The notes under the pieces are model-generated. The model was not told the DNA's origin. It worked only from the letters and a program-made list of their open reading frames with translations, and made no database searches. Position numbers and translations under genes: made by a program. From AC-32 sp036522595 (lineage in GTDB: Bacteria; Actinomycetota; Thermoleophilia; Gaiellales; Gaiellaceae), in the NCBI GenBank assembly GCA_036522595.1, contig DATDFL010000261.1, positions 1-19,805 on the forward strand: DNA of 19,805 bases, in the 5' to 3' direction. This document shows positions 1 through 6,817 of the stretch, piece by piece. The stretch's first letter is position 1; the number at the start of each line of letters is the position of its first letter.

Positions 1-473
1 ACCGAGGTCTCGTCCGAGGTCGTGCGGACGCGGTGGATGTCGTCCTGTGGCGGGATCAGCTCGTAGAAGTCGCCCGGGACGAGCGCCCGCGACTCGACCA
101 GCTCGAGCGCGCCGTTGCGCTCGGCGTAGATGTCCTCGTCCTGCGTGCCCTGGTAGAGGCCGACGAGCCCCCACGCGAGGTGGTCGTGCACCGGGGTCTC
201 CGAGCCAGACGGCACCACCAGCGAGAAGAGGGAGAGCGAGCGATCTTCCGCGCGGAAGAGAAGCCACTGGCCGATCCCGCCGCCCATGCCGCTTTCGGCG
301 TGGCTTTGCCGGTACTCGTCCGGAAGCCAGCCGGGGTCGGCGAGCAGCTCGGCGAAGCGCGGCCGGATCGCCGCGCAGGCAGCCTCCGCGGAGGCCGCGG
401 CGGCGATGGACTCCTGAACCGCCGTGATGAACTTCCGCACGACGGGCGTGTCGAGCAGGAACTCGCCGGTCAC
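1..473 (-). CDS. Cysteine dioxygenase-type (thiol dioxygenase) cupin, partial
   Basis: The visible part is 157 residues; the C-terminus lies beyond the left edge. It reads as a cupin of the cysteine/3-mercaptopropionate dioxygenase group, non-heme iron enzymes that oxidise a thiol to a sulfinate in the cytoplasm. Seen: an H96-D97-H98 motif in a TPVHDHLAWGLVGLYQG context and a third histidine, H147, in DDIHRV, which together give the expected 3-His iron site. The start is GTG at 473, placed so that GTGA overlaps the TGA stop of the preceding SRPBCC gene. There is no other in-frame start before the conserved region, so translational coupling is likely. It is the last visible member of the minus-strand run beginning at 3739. 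The substrate cannot be told from sequence; related cupins act on small thiols or are uncharacterised. Confidence 0.8.
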   Translation of the reverse strand, partial: MTGEFLLDTPVVRKFITAVQESIAAAASAEAACAAIRPRFAELLADPGWLPDEYRQSHAESGMGGGIGQWLLFRAEDRSLSLFSLVVPSGSETPVHDHLAWGLVGLYQGTQDEDIYAERNGALELVESRALVPGDFYELIPPQDDIHRVRTTSDETS

Positions 474-871
474 CGCTCGGCGCGCTCCGCGAGCGCTTTC
501 AGGACCTCGGGGAAGTCGCCGCTGATCTGCGGCCCGAGCTCCGGCCCGACGGTGTCCGCCTCGGGGCCGGTGATCTCCATGCGGTAGACGATTCGCCCGG
601 GCTCGGCCCGGTGCGTCGTCCGCACGACGATGGTGCCGAAGTCCGCCTCGTCGACGAACAGCTCAGGCTCGGCCGCCTCGGCGATGCGGAGCTCGATCAC
701 CTCGCCGTCACCGGAGGTCATCCTGATCGTGCTGCCGACTTCGAAGTCGCCCTCGAGCTCGGCCGTGGCCAGGTCCGCGTTCCATTCGGGCCAGCGCGGC
801 ACGTCTGTCCAGATGCGCCAGACGTCTTCGGGCGACGCGGTCGTCTCGCCACTGTGTTCCGCAGCCCACAC
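470..871 (-). CDS. SRPBCC-fold (polyketide cyclase/START-like) protein
   Basis: A 133-residue single-domain protein. The N-terminus has the usual SRPBCC opening (TTASPEDVWRIWTDVPRWPEWN, residues about 10-31) followed by alternating strands and a C-terminal amphipathic helix, and the length is typical of the family. SRPBCC proteins bind hydrophobic ligands in a deep pocket and are often annotated as polyketide cyclase/dehydrase or lipid-transport-like; no catalytic residues can be assigned here. The start is GTG at 871, immediately after the TAG stop of the upstream cupin (TAGGTG). The stop overlaps the GTG of the downstream dioxygenase-like gene. Both junctions indicate one transcript. No signal peptide is visible, so it should be cytosolic. 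The specific ligand is unknown. Confidence 0.85.
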   Translation of the reverse strand: MWAAEHSGETTASPEDVWRIWTDVPRWPEWNADLATAELEGDFEVGSTIRMTSGDGEVIELRIAEAAEPELFVDEADFGTIVVRTTHRAEPGRIVYRMEITGPEADTVGPELGPQISGDFPEVLKALAERAER

Positions 872-1261
872 CTAGAGCGCCGACTCCAGGATCTCGGCGT
901 GCTCGCTCTCCGGCGGCGTGCCGTAGGCGTACACGAGCAGATCGACCTCGCCGTGGTTCGCGCTCTGGAGCGGCGTCCCCGGCTCGACGTGGATGAGGCT
1001 CTGGGCCGGCACGTCGACGCGCTCGGGCGGGTCGCCGAGGTACATAGATAGGGTCCCGGCGAGGACGACGAAGGTCTCCTCCTGAACCGGGTGGCGATGG
1101 CGCCGCCCTTTCGCGCCGGGCTCGTAGCGCCAGAGGTTCGCGCGCGTGTGGGCGAAGCCAGCCTGCTCGCTCAGCTCGGCCACGTGGCGAGCCGGCTCGT
1201 CCGGCTCGTGCGGACGGGTGATCCACTCCAGCCCGTCGGGGCGGACGACGCGGTAGGCCAT
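872..1261 (-). CDS. Small cupin-domain protein
   Basis: A 129-residue one-domain cupin. Motif 1 is seen as GRRHRHPVQEETFVVLAG (around residues 51-68), with two histidines and a downstream glutamate as metal ligands. Motif 2 is seen as PAQSLIHVEPGTP with a conserved proline and glycine, though its histidine is offset. The protein is cytosolic; cupins of this size are often small isomerases, dioxygenases or ligand sensors, and nothing here selects among them. The ATG start at 1261 follows the transporter stop by 9 nt and has no strong Shine-Dalgarno sequence. The stop directly abuts the next gene. Its place in an operon with a second cupin, an SRPBCC protein and an SDR suggests a small-molecule modification route, which is an inference. 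Confidence 0.85.
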   Translation of the reverse strand: MAYRVVRPDGLEWITRPHEPDEPARHVAELSEQAGFAHTRANLWRYEPGAKGRRHRHPVQEETFVVLAGTLSMYLGDPPERVDVPAQSLIHVEPGTPLQSANHGEVDLLVYAYGTPPESEHAEILESAL

Positions 1262-1270
1262 GGCGGCAGG

Positions 1271-2896
1271 CTAACCGCTTGTGTCGGCCGCAAGCCGCGC
1301 CGACGCGACCTCGTGACCGGCGGCGTGGGCGATCGAGTGGCCGGTGACCGCCGCGAGGAAGTCGTCGCGATGCAGCTCGAGGAGCTCCGAGTCGACCGAG
1401 GCAGTGACCGTCGCGGTGCGCGGCACGTCGCGGAGCAGCGCGATCTCGCCGAAATAGTCGGCGCGGTGGACGGTCGTGTGCCTGCCGCCCGCGTCGATGT
1501 CGAGCTCGCCCTCGCCGACGATGTAGAAGCCGTCGCCCTCGTCGCCGGCATTGATCACCACCTCGCCCGCAGGTGCGAGGCGCGGCGCGAACTTCGTCGC
1601 GAGCCGCTCTTTCGCCGCCACCGACAGTGGGACGAACATCGGCACGCAGTCGATCAGTTCCAGCTCCGGAGCCGGAACCGTCGTACGGTCGATCTTGGCC
1701 AGCCGGCTGTAGGTGAAGAGCACCAGCAGCGGCAGCACACCGCCCACGACGACGAACGCGGCGCGGGGGCCGAGCAAGGCGACGATCGCAGGCGCCGCGA
1801 TCGAGCCCAGCGCGACGGCGCCCATCGCCAGGCCCCATAGGACGCCGAGGACGCGGCTCAGCAGCTCGTCCGGGACGATCCGCTGGATCAGCGTGAAGAC
1901 GGCGACGTCCTCGAAGCTGTTCGCGGCGCCGACGATCGCGAGCAGGATCACCGCCGCGACGGTCGCAGGCCGCGGCGCGAACAGCATGAGCGGCAGGCCC
2001 CACACGACGAGCGCGCCGCCGAACGGAACGGCCAGCGGCCGCCCCTCCAGTGTCATCGCCCCGATCGCGCCGGCGAGCCCGCCGACCCCGATCGCCGCGG
2101 TCATGTAGCCGACCCCGCCCGCGCCCACATGGAGGACGCGGAAGGCCGCGACGACGATCAGGACATTGACGCAGCCGCGGACGAAGGTCTGCACCGCGAT
2201 CATCCCGATCAGCAGTCGCGCGTCGGAGGCGCTCCAGATCGCGCGGAGCCCGGTCGAGACCATCTGCCAGGCACCCGTCTGCTCGTCGAGCTCGATCCGG
2301 CCCTCGACCCGGACGAATGCAAGGAGCACCGCTGCGACGAGGAGCGTTCCCGCCGCGGCTGCGAAGACGACCCCGGCGTCCGCGACCGCGACCAAAATCC
2401 CTGCCGCCAGCGGCCCGACGAGCGTGCCGAGGCTCTCGATCGTCGAAGTTGCCCCGTTTGCCGCGATCAGCTCCTCGGGAGTTCGCGCGAGCGAGGGCAG
2501 GAGAGCCTGGAGGGCGGGCCTGATCAACGTCGTGGCGAGCCCGAGCACGGCCGCGAACGCGAAGACGAACAGCCGTGAGCCCGCCGAGAACGCGATCGCG
2601 GAGCCGGCCAGCGCGCCCGCGCCGACGAGGCTCATCGCGAGCAGCACGCGCTCGCGCCGGAACTTGTCGCCGAGCGACGCGGCGAACGGTGCGATCACCG
2701 CCGCGGGGAGGAGCCGGACGAGCCCGGCTATCCCGACGGCGCGCGTGCCGCCATGGTCATAGGCGAAGACGCCGAGCGCCACGAAGTGCGCCCATTCCGC
2801 GGCGATCGCGGCACCCCAGGCGAGCTCGGCCCGCCGGATGTTGGAGTTGCGTCCGGCGGCAGCCAGCGTCGAGCACATCTGTCGTGGCCGCACCAC
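1271..2896 (-). CDS. MFS transporter fused to a C-terminal cyclic-nucleotide-binding domain
   Basis: The protein has 541 residues. Residues about 20-400 form a major-facilitator membrane domain: many hydrophobic segments, with an MFS-like loop (SLGDKFRRERVLL) after the second helix. Residues about 415-520 form a CAP_ED/cNMP-binding domain. Its phosphate-binding cassette, FGEIALLRDVPRTATV (482-497), keeps E484 and R493, the residues that contact the ribose and cyclic phosphate in this family, so binding of cAMP or cGMP is plausible. Transport could therefore be gated by a cyclic nucleotide. The substrate is unknown; the permease half resembles drug-efflux or enterobactin-exporter types. The GTG start at 2896 gives the longest form; GTG at 2893 and ATG at 2878 are alternatives and none has a clear Shine-Dalgarno. 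It lies 36 nt after the SDR stop and 9 nt before the cupin. Confidence 0.88.
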   Translation of the reverse strand: MVRPRQMCSTLAAAGRNSNIRRAELAWGAAIAAEWAHFVALGVFAYDHGGTRAVGIAGLVRLLPAAVIAPFAASLGDKFRRERVLLAMSLVGAGALAGSAIAFSAGSRLFVFAFAAVLGLATTLIRPALQALLPSLARTPEELIAANGATSTIESLGTLVGPLAAGILVAVADAGVVFAAAAGTLLVAAVLLAFVRVEGRIELDEQTGAWQMVSTGLRAIWSASDARLLIGMIAVQTFVRGCVNVLIVVAAFRVLHVGAGGVGYMTAAIGVGGLAGAIGAMTLEGRPLAVPFGGALVVWGLPLMLFAPRPATVAAVILLAIVGAANSFEDVAVFTLIQRIVPDELLSRVLGVLWGLAMGAVALGSIAAPAIVALLGPRAAFVVVGGVLPLLVLFTYSRLAKIDRTTVPAPELELIDCVPMFVPLSVAAKERLATKFAPRLAPAGEVVINAGDEGDGFYIVGEGELDIDAGGRHTTVHRADYFGEIALLRDVPRTATVTASVDSELLELHRDDFLAAVTGHSIAHAAGHEVASARLAADTSG

Positions 2897-2932
2897 GGGA
2901 ATATGTAACTACTCTCACGAGGCTCAGACAAG

Positions 2933-3739
2933 TCACGGATTGCTCCAATGCTCGTCCCAGAACGCGGACTGTTGCTTGCCGTCCACGTCCGTGAAGCCGT
3001 ACTCGCGCGCGAGCTGCGGGGTCGTGTACACGCCGCCCGACTTCGTCAGCACGTTCGGGTCGGCCGCCAGCGCGGCGATCGCCCGACCCGGAAACTCCGC
3101 CGATTCCGCCCGCGCCCCCTCCTCGGGCGTCAAGTCCATCCGCTCGAGTCGCATCCAGCCCGGCGACACCGCGACGCAGGCGACCCCATGCGGCCGGAGG
3201 TCGTCCGCCATCTGCTCCGTCAGCTTGTTGGTCGCGTTCTTCACGACTTCGTAGAACGTGATGCCGTGCGGCCGGTCGAGCACCCAGGTCATGTTCACGA
3301 TCAGCCCACGGCCGGCCTCGATCATCGGCGGCGCGGCGAGCATCGACGCGAACATGGCGGCACGGAGACCGCCCTCGAACATGAGGTCCCAGTGGCGCCA
3401 CTCCATCTCCCAGAACGGCGTCTCGAAGTACAGCGGGAGCTCGTACCCGCTCCAGGCGTTGTTGACGAGCAGGTCGAGCCGGCCGTGCTCGCCGTGGATC
3501 CGCTCGAAGAGCGCCCGAACCTGCGCGTCGTCCTTGTGGTCGCAGCGCACCGCGATGCCGGTGCCGCCTCGGGCGGTGACCTCCTCGGCCGTCTCGTCGA
3601 TCGTCCCGGGGCGGTCGAGCGTCGTCGGCTCGCCCCGAACGCTGCGCCCGGTCACGTAGACGGTGGCGCCGCGCTCGCCCAGGACGAGCGCGATTCCCTT
3701 GCCGCCGCCGCGGCTCGCGCCGGTGACGAGCGCGACCAT
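2933..3739 (-). CDS. SDR-family oxidoreductase, DHRS1-like
   Basis: A 268-residue NAD(P)-dependent short-chain dehydrogenase. Seen: N-terminal Rossmann motif TGASRGGGKG (about residues 6-15), NNAW in place of the usual NNAG, the active-site pair Y163 and K167 (FYEVVKNA), and SPGW after strand 6. Insert features such as ETPFWEMEWRHWD and GLRAAMFAS resemble eukaryotic and bacterial DHRS1 proteins, which reduce carbonyls on steroids and xenobiotics. The position 13 residues before Y163, normally the catalytic serine, is M150, with T151 next to it. The start is ATG at 3739. No Shine-Dalgarno is present, but TAGCGT lies seven bases upstream, so the mRNA may be leaderless. First gene of the leftward operon; the substrate is unknown. 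Confidence 0.88.
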   Translation of the reverse strand: MVALVTGASRGGGKGIALVLGERGATVYVTGRSVRGEPTTLDRPGTIDETAEEVTARGGTGIAVRCDHKDDAQVRALFERIHGEHGRLDLLVNNAWSGYELPLYFETPFWEMEWRHWDLMFEGGLRAAMFASMLAAPPMIEAGRGLIVNMTWVLDRPHGITFYEVVKNATNKLTEQMADDLRPHGVACVAVSPGWMRLERMDLTPEEGARAESAEFPGRAIAALAADPNVLTKSGGVYTTPQLAREYGFTDVDGKQQSAFWDEHWSNP

Positions 3740-3752
3740 AGTCGGAACGCTA
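3740..3752 (-). promoter_or_regulatory. Probable leaderless promoter (-10) of the SDR operon
   Basis: On the minus strand, TAGCGT (3752-3747) is followed by seven bases and then the ATG at 3739. A TAnnnT -10 this close to the start codon places transcription initiation at or next to the A of the ATG, as in actinobacterial leaderless mRNAs. No purine-rich ribosome-binding site lies in between. A matching -35 is not evident. Confidence 0.45.
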
Positions 3753-3805
3753 TCGAGTCACGAGACCGTTTAGCCCGGGCCCTTCCGCGCCGATATCTGG
3801 AGGAG

Positions 3806-4573
3806 ATGGACCGAGCAGACTTTCCCTGGCAGCCGCTGGGGAGGATCCTCGTCGATGACGAGCTCCTGACCCCGGAGGAGCTCGAGCGCGCGCTCACCGA
3901 GCAGCGCGAGACGGGAAAGCTGCTGGGCGAGATCCTCGTGGAGCAGGGCTCGATGAGCGGCGCGTCGCTTGCGCAGGCACTGGCCCGACAGCACGGAGTC
4001 GTGCTCGAGCGGGACGACCTCGAGCCGGAGCCGGTCGTCACCGCAAGCCCTGCCACGAAGAAGTGGCGGCCGCTCGGCGCCGTCCTCGTCGACAGCGGCG
4101 TGGTCGCCGAGCTCGACCTGCAGGACGCACTCGCGGAGAAGCGCAGGCATCAGAACCGGCGGCTCGGCGAGATCCTCATCGAGCGCGGGCACCTGACGCG
4201 GGCGGGGCTCGCGGCCGCGCTCGTCGAGCAGCATGGGGTGAGCCTCGAGGAGGAGCTTCCTGCACTCGAGCTGCCGGCCACGCCGACCGTGATGCAGACC
4301 ACGTACCGCGTGTGCCTCGTGGGCTACAAGGCCAAGAAGGAGCAGCGCACCGCGGTCTACGAGAGCCCGAATCTCCTCGACGCAGCCGACTTTGCGTGCG
4401 AGTACGTCGATCGCGAGCAGCCGGTCGCGCTCGAGATCGACCGGCTCGACGCCAACGGCTCGGAGACGGTCTGGACGTACAGCCGCGACCGCGCCGAGGC
4501 CGAGGCCGCGTCGTCGAAACCGCTCGTCGAGACCTTCGGCTTCGATCCCACGCGCTGGGGCGGTCCCTCCTAG
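3806..4573 (+). CDS. Stand-alone tandem MshEN/GspE-N-like domain protein
   Basis: A 255-residue cytosolic protein. Residues 10-62 and 88-142 each hold two 24-residue motifs of the form xLGxxLVxxGxxxxxxLxxALxxQ, for example PLGRILVDDELLTPEELERA and RLGEILIERGHLTRAGLAAA. The first pair is separated by 5 residues and the second by 6. This is the layout of the MshEN domain, the N-terminal part of type II secretion/pilus ATPases that can bind cyclic di-GMP, but no ATPase follows. The first motif position is P, L, P and R in the four copies, so only one keeps the usual arginine and ligand binding is uncertain. A C-terminal alpha/beta segment (about 165-235) is unrecognised. ATG at 3806 directly follows GGAGGAG; upstream in-frame sequence is shadow of the antisense SDR gene. 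Confidence 0.8.
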   Translation: MDRADFPWQPLGRILVDDELLTPEELERALTEQRETGKLLGEILVEQGSMSGASLAQALARQHGVVLERDDLEPEPVVTASPATKKWRPLGAVLVDSGVVAELDLQDALAEKRRHQNRRLGEILIERGHLTRAGLAAALVEQHGVSLEEELPALELPATPTVMQTTYRVCLVGYKAKKEQRTAVYESPNLLDAADFACEYVDREQPVALEIDRLDANGSETVWTYSRDRAEAEAASSKPLVETFGFDPTRWGGPS

Positions 4574-4587
4574 TAGCCTGGCGCCTC

Positions 4588-5127
4588 GTGGTTCCCGAGG
4601 CGTCGTTCGAACAGACCGAGTCCGGCCTCAGCCCGCGAGGTGAGGGCTGGTTCGTCCTGAATGCACGCGAGGCCGTCTGGCAGGAGAGCGCGGGGCGCGG
4701 CCGGTACTGCAAGTTCGAGGGCGAGCCGCGGTTCTCACAGCTCGGCATCCAGTTGAGGGCGCTCGGGCCGGGAGAGCCGATGTCGATGTACCACTGGGAG
4801 GCCGATCAGGAGGACTTCCTGGTCCTCTCCGGCGAGGCGATCCTCATCATCGAGGGCGAAGAGCGGCCGCTGCGTGCCTGGGACTTCGTCCACTGCCCGG
4901 CGGAGGCGAAGCACACGATCGTCGGCGCGGGCGAGGGCTGCCTCTGTCTCGCGGTCGGCGCACGCGACAAGTCGACCGGGCCCGGCTGGGGCGGGTACAG
5001 CGTCGACGAGGCCGCGATCCGCCACGGCGCGGGCGTCGAGGAGGAGACGAACAAGCCGAGCGAGGCCTACAAGCGCTTTCCGGAGCGCCGGCCGGCGCCT
5101 TACCGCGACGGCTGGCTCCCCGGCTAG
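4588..5127 (+). CDS. Cupin-domain protein
   Basis: A 179-residue protein with one central cupin barrel. Motif 1 is seen as YHWEADQEDFLVLSGEA (around residues 70-86), where HxE replaces the commoner HxH. Motif 2 is seen as WDFVHCPAEAKHTIVGAG, with a conserved proline and histidine. Flanking N- and C-terminal tails, rich in charged residues and ending ERRPAPYRDGWLPG, are typical of a widespread uncharacterised actinobacterial cupin family. No signal peptide. The GTG start at 4588 is the best available and lies 14 nt after the previous stop. No Shine-Dalgarno is visible, though TAGCCT at 4574-4579 could serve as a near-leaderless -10. Its stop codon overlaps that of the convergent peptidase gene by four bases. 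Enzymatic or sensory role unknown. Confidence 0.85.
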   Translation: MVPEASFEQTESGLSPRGEGWFVLNAREAVWQESAGRGRYCKFEGEPRFSQLGIQLRALGPGEPMSMYHWEADQEDFLVLSGEAILIIEGEERPLRAWDFVHCPAEAKHTIVGAGEGCLCLAVGARDKSTGPGWGGYSVDEAAIRHGAGVEEETNKPSEAYKRFPERRPAPYRDGWLPG

Positions 5128-6410
5128 TTGTTGTTCTGGGCCAGGTCGGGCGTCGGGTACCCGGGCGGCCTGATCACGTAGACGATCCCGCCCGAAGCGG
5201 GTAGCCACGCACGCTCGAACTGCTCGCGGTCGTAGTAGTGCTTCACCGGGTTGCCGGGGATCGTCGCCGGGTCGTTGACGATCACCTTGCTTCCGTGGGC
5301 GGTGAAGCCCTCGATCACGACCAGGTGCCCGTTCGTGCTCTTGATGTCGGCACCGTCGAGCTGGTTCGAGTTCCACGCGACGGACGCGACGAGCGGGATG
5401 CCGTTCTGGATGAAGGGCTCCGCCTCACGCAGGTTGTGGAGCATCGTCACGTCCCCGACGAGCCCACGACCGGCCGCGTAAGCGGTGTTGAACGGCCAGT
5501 TGCCGGCGCCGTTGTAGTGGTAGTCGAAGACGTAGCGCGCCGTGTAGTCGACCCACGGCTCGGCGTACGGGATCCACGACATCTCGGCCGCGCTGGGCGC
5601 ATAGCCGTTGCCGGGGTACAGGCTGTCCCAGTAGGCGACGACCATCGACGTCGAGGTCGGGCTGCACCAGGCCTCGCCGCCACCGTCGAACTGCGGGAAC
5701 TCCTCATGATGCAGCTCCTGCGAGTAGCCCGGAACGCCGAGGTCGATCTCGTTGCCGACGTCCGAGCGGCTCGGGAACGAGCCCTTCGAGTTGCGGTAGT
5801 TGGAGGCGATCGCGCTGAGCCGGTTGAAGGTCGGCGTGGCGGTCGTGCCGGCGCGGCGGAAGAGCGTCACGCGCAGCCGGTACGAGATCGCGTCGTGGTC
5901 CTTGGCGAACCAGGTGTCGATCGAGACGAAGCCGTCGGCGTCGCCCTGGCCGCCCACCGAGGTGCGGTGGAAGTCCGAGTCGCCGTAGGCCCACTGGCCG
6001 AGGACGTACCACTTCGCGACGTGACCGTTGTCGAGCGTCGGCTTGATCTCGACCTGGATCCAGGTGCCGGGCGGCGTCTCCGCATTCCACGAGGAGACGA
6101 GCTCGTTCCACGGGAAGTTGAGCGTCGTCTGGCCGGACGTCCACGTGCCGTACTGGTAGGGGCCCGACCCGTCGGCGGTATCGCCCGCGTAGTGCGCGAA
6201 CAGGTCGGTGTAGGTCGTCGAGCTGAGGTTGCCCGAGGCGAGGCGCAGCGACGTGCTGTTGTAGAGCACGGTGCCGTCGCGCGCCGAGTCGGACGCGTTG
6301 AGCGGGAAGTTCTTGAAGTTGATGTGGTACGGCTGCGAGGCGAGTGCGGGGGCGGCTCCGGCGAGCGCGAACGCTGCGGCCGCGACGGTGACGAGCAGGC
6401 GACGTGTCAT
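5124..6410 (-). CDS. Secreted C39-like (papain-fold) peptidase
   Basis: 428 residues. An N-terminal signal peptide is clear: basic MTRR, a hydrophobic core, and a likely cut after APALA near residue 24. Residues about 25-220 form a beta-rich domain of unknown role. Residues about 235-415 resemble the Peptidase_C39_2 family: C249 in GGGEAWCSPTSTSM, H362 in NGHLVVIEGF and D380 in VNDP give the Cys-His-Asp triad. Classical C39 domains remove double-glycine leaders in ABC exporters; this one is a free extracellular form and its substrate is unknown. The start is ATG at 6410 with AGGA eight bases upstream, partly inside a small inverted repeat. The larger reading frame upstream runs into the neighbouring gene and is not supported. 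It lies 32 nt downstream of the small secreted protein and ends in a shared CTAG with the cupin. Confidence 0.87.
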   Translation of the reverse strand: MTRRLLVTVAAAAFALAGAAPALASQPYHINFKNFPLNASDSARDGTVLYNSTSLRLASGNLSSTTYTDLFAHYAGDTADGSGPYQYGTWTSGQTTLNFPWNELVSSWNAETPPGTWIQVEIKPTLDNGHVAKWYVLGQWAYGDSDFHRTSVGGQGDADGFVSIDTWFAKDHDAISYRLRVTLFRRAGTTATPTFNRLSAIASNYRNSKGSFPSRSDVGNEIDLGVPGYSQELHHEEFPQFDGGGEAWCSPTSTSMVVAYWDSLYPGNGYAPSAAEMSWIPYAEPWVDYTARYVFDYHYNGAGNWPFNTAYAAGRGLVGDVTMLHNLREAEPFIQNGIPLVASVAWNSNQLDGADIKSTNGHLVVIEGFTAHGSKVIVNDPATIPGNPVKHYYDREQFERAWLPASGGIVYVIRPPGYPTPDLAQNNN

Positions 6411-6414
6411 GCGA

Positions 6415-6433
6415 GCGATCCTACAAAGATCGC
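6415..6433 (-). repeat. Small inverted repeat at the peptidase ribosome-binding site
   Basis: GCGATC and GATCGC form a perfect 6-bp stem around a 7-nt loop. On the minus-strand mRNA the AGGA Shine-Dalgarno of the peptidase spans the end of the loop and the 3' arm, so folding could reduce ribosome access. The stem is short and may be chance. Confidence 0.3.
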
Positions 6434-6442
6434 AAAGGATTT

Positions 6443-6685
6443 CTAGGGGTTGGCGGGGCCGATGTAGTTGCGCTCGCGCAGCACGCCCTTGCGGCAGGTG
6501 AGCGCGTAGGAGCGGTAGATCCGCTCGTGGCGCGCCTGGCAGCGCTCGCCGGGCCTGAGGCAGACGACCGTGCCGCCGATCTTGGCGCGCGTGCAAGCGG
6601 TGATGTGCTGCTCGGAGTAACTCGAGCAGCCCGGAAAGCCGGCTACGAGGAAGGCGATCGCGGCGAGCACGGCGGCGTACGACAT
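6443..6685 (-). CDS. Small secreted Cys-rich protein
   Basis: 80 residues. It begins with a hydrophobic export segment (residues about 3-18) ending in GFPGC at C20. This could be a weak lipobox or a signal peptidase I region; the N-terminus has no basic residue, which is unusual. The mature part carries four more cysteines in the pattern CTRAK..VVCLRPGERC..TCRKG with a Tyr/Arg-rich stretch between them. Similar CLxxGxxC..Y..C modules occur, to my recollection, in exported actinobacterial proteins, but no function is established. The ATG start at 6685 has a weak GAGAG upstream. It is followed after 32 nt by the secreted peptidase in the same direction, so the two may be co-transcribed. Confidence 0.7.
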   Translation of the reverse strand: MSYAAVLAAIAFLVAGFPGCSSYSEQHITACTRAKIGGTVVCLRPGERCQARHERIYRSYALTCRKGVLRERNYIGPANP

Positions 6686-6817
6686 CGCGCTCTCATCTTG
6701 CCACCCATCCGGGGGATGACATGGCCCAAACGCGTCACTTGTGTTTGCACAGCCGCCAACTTTCCATGCCCTCTCGCGGGACCGCGGCCGCCACGCGTCG
6801 GGTGAGAGGAGACGAGA
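6686..6817. other. Divergent intergenic region (132 nt)
   Basis: This is the longest gap in the window. It separates the leftward small secreted protein from the rightward metalloprotease-like gene and must hold both promoters, but no convincing -35/-10 pair stands out. A short inverted repeat, CATCC-GGG-GGATG (6706-6718), could be an operator. The plus-strand Shine-Dalgarno GAGAGGAG sits at 6804-6811. No RNA gene is visible. Confidence 0.5.

Noticed and set aside
33..587. Plus-strand open frame of 184 codons
   Set aside because: It is the antisense shadow of the dioxygenase-like and SRPBCC genes; Arg/Val/Asp-rich with no recognisable motif, while the minus-strand frames carry clear family motifs.
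708..2003. Minus-strand 431-codon frame overlapping the transporter, cupin and SRPBCC genes
   Set aside because: Arg/Ala-rich out-of-frame shadow crossing three well-supported genes; typical GC-rich frame artefact.
2948..3805. Long upstream extension of the MshEN gene
   Set aside because: The frame stays open only because it is antisense to the SDR gene. ATG 3806 has an adjacent GGAGGAG and homology begins there.
4574..4587. TAGCCT before the 4588 cupin as a definite leaderless promoter
   Set aside because: Spacing is 8 nt, slightly long, and the gene follows the MshEN gene by only 14 nt, so read-through is as likely; kept only as a marginal case.
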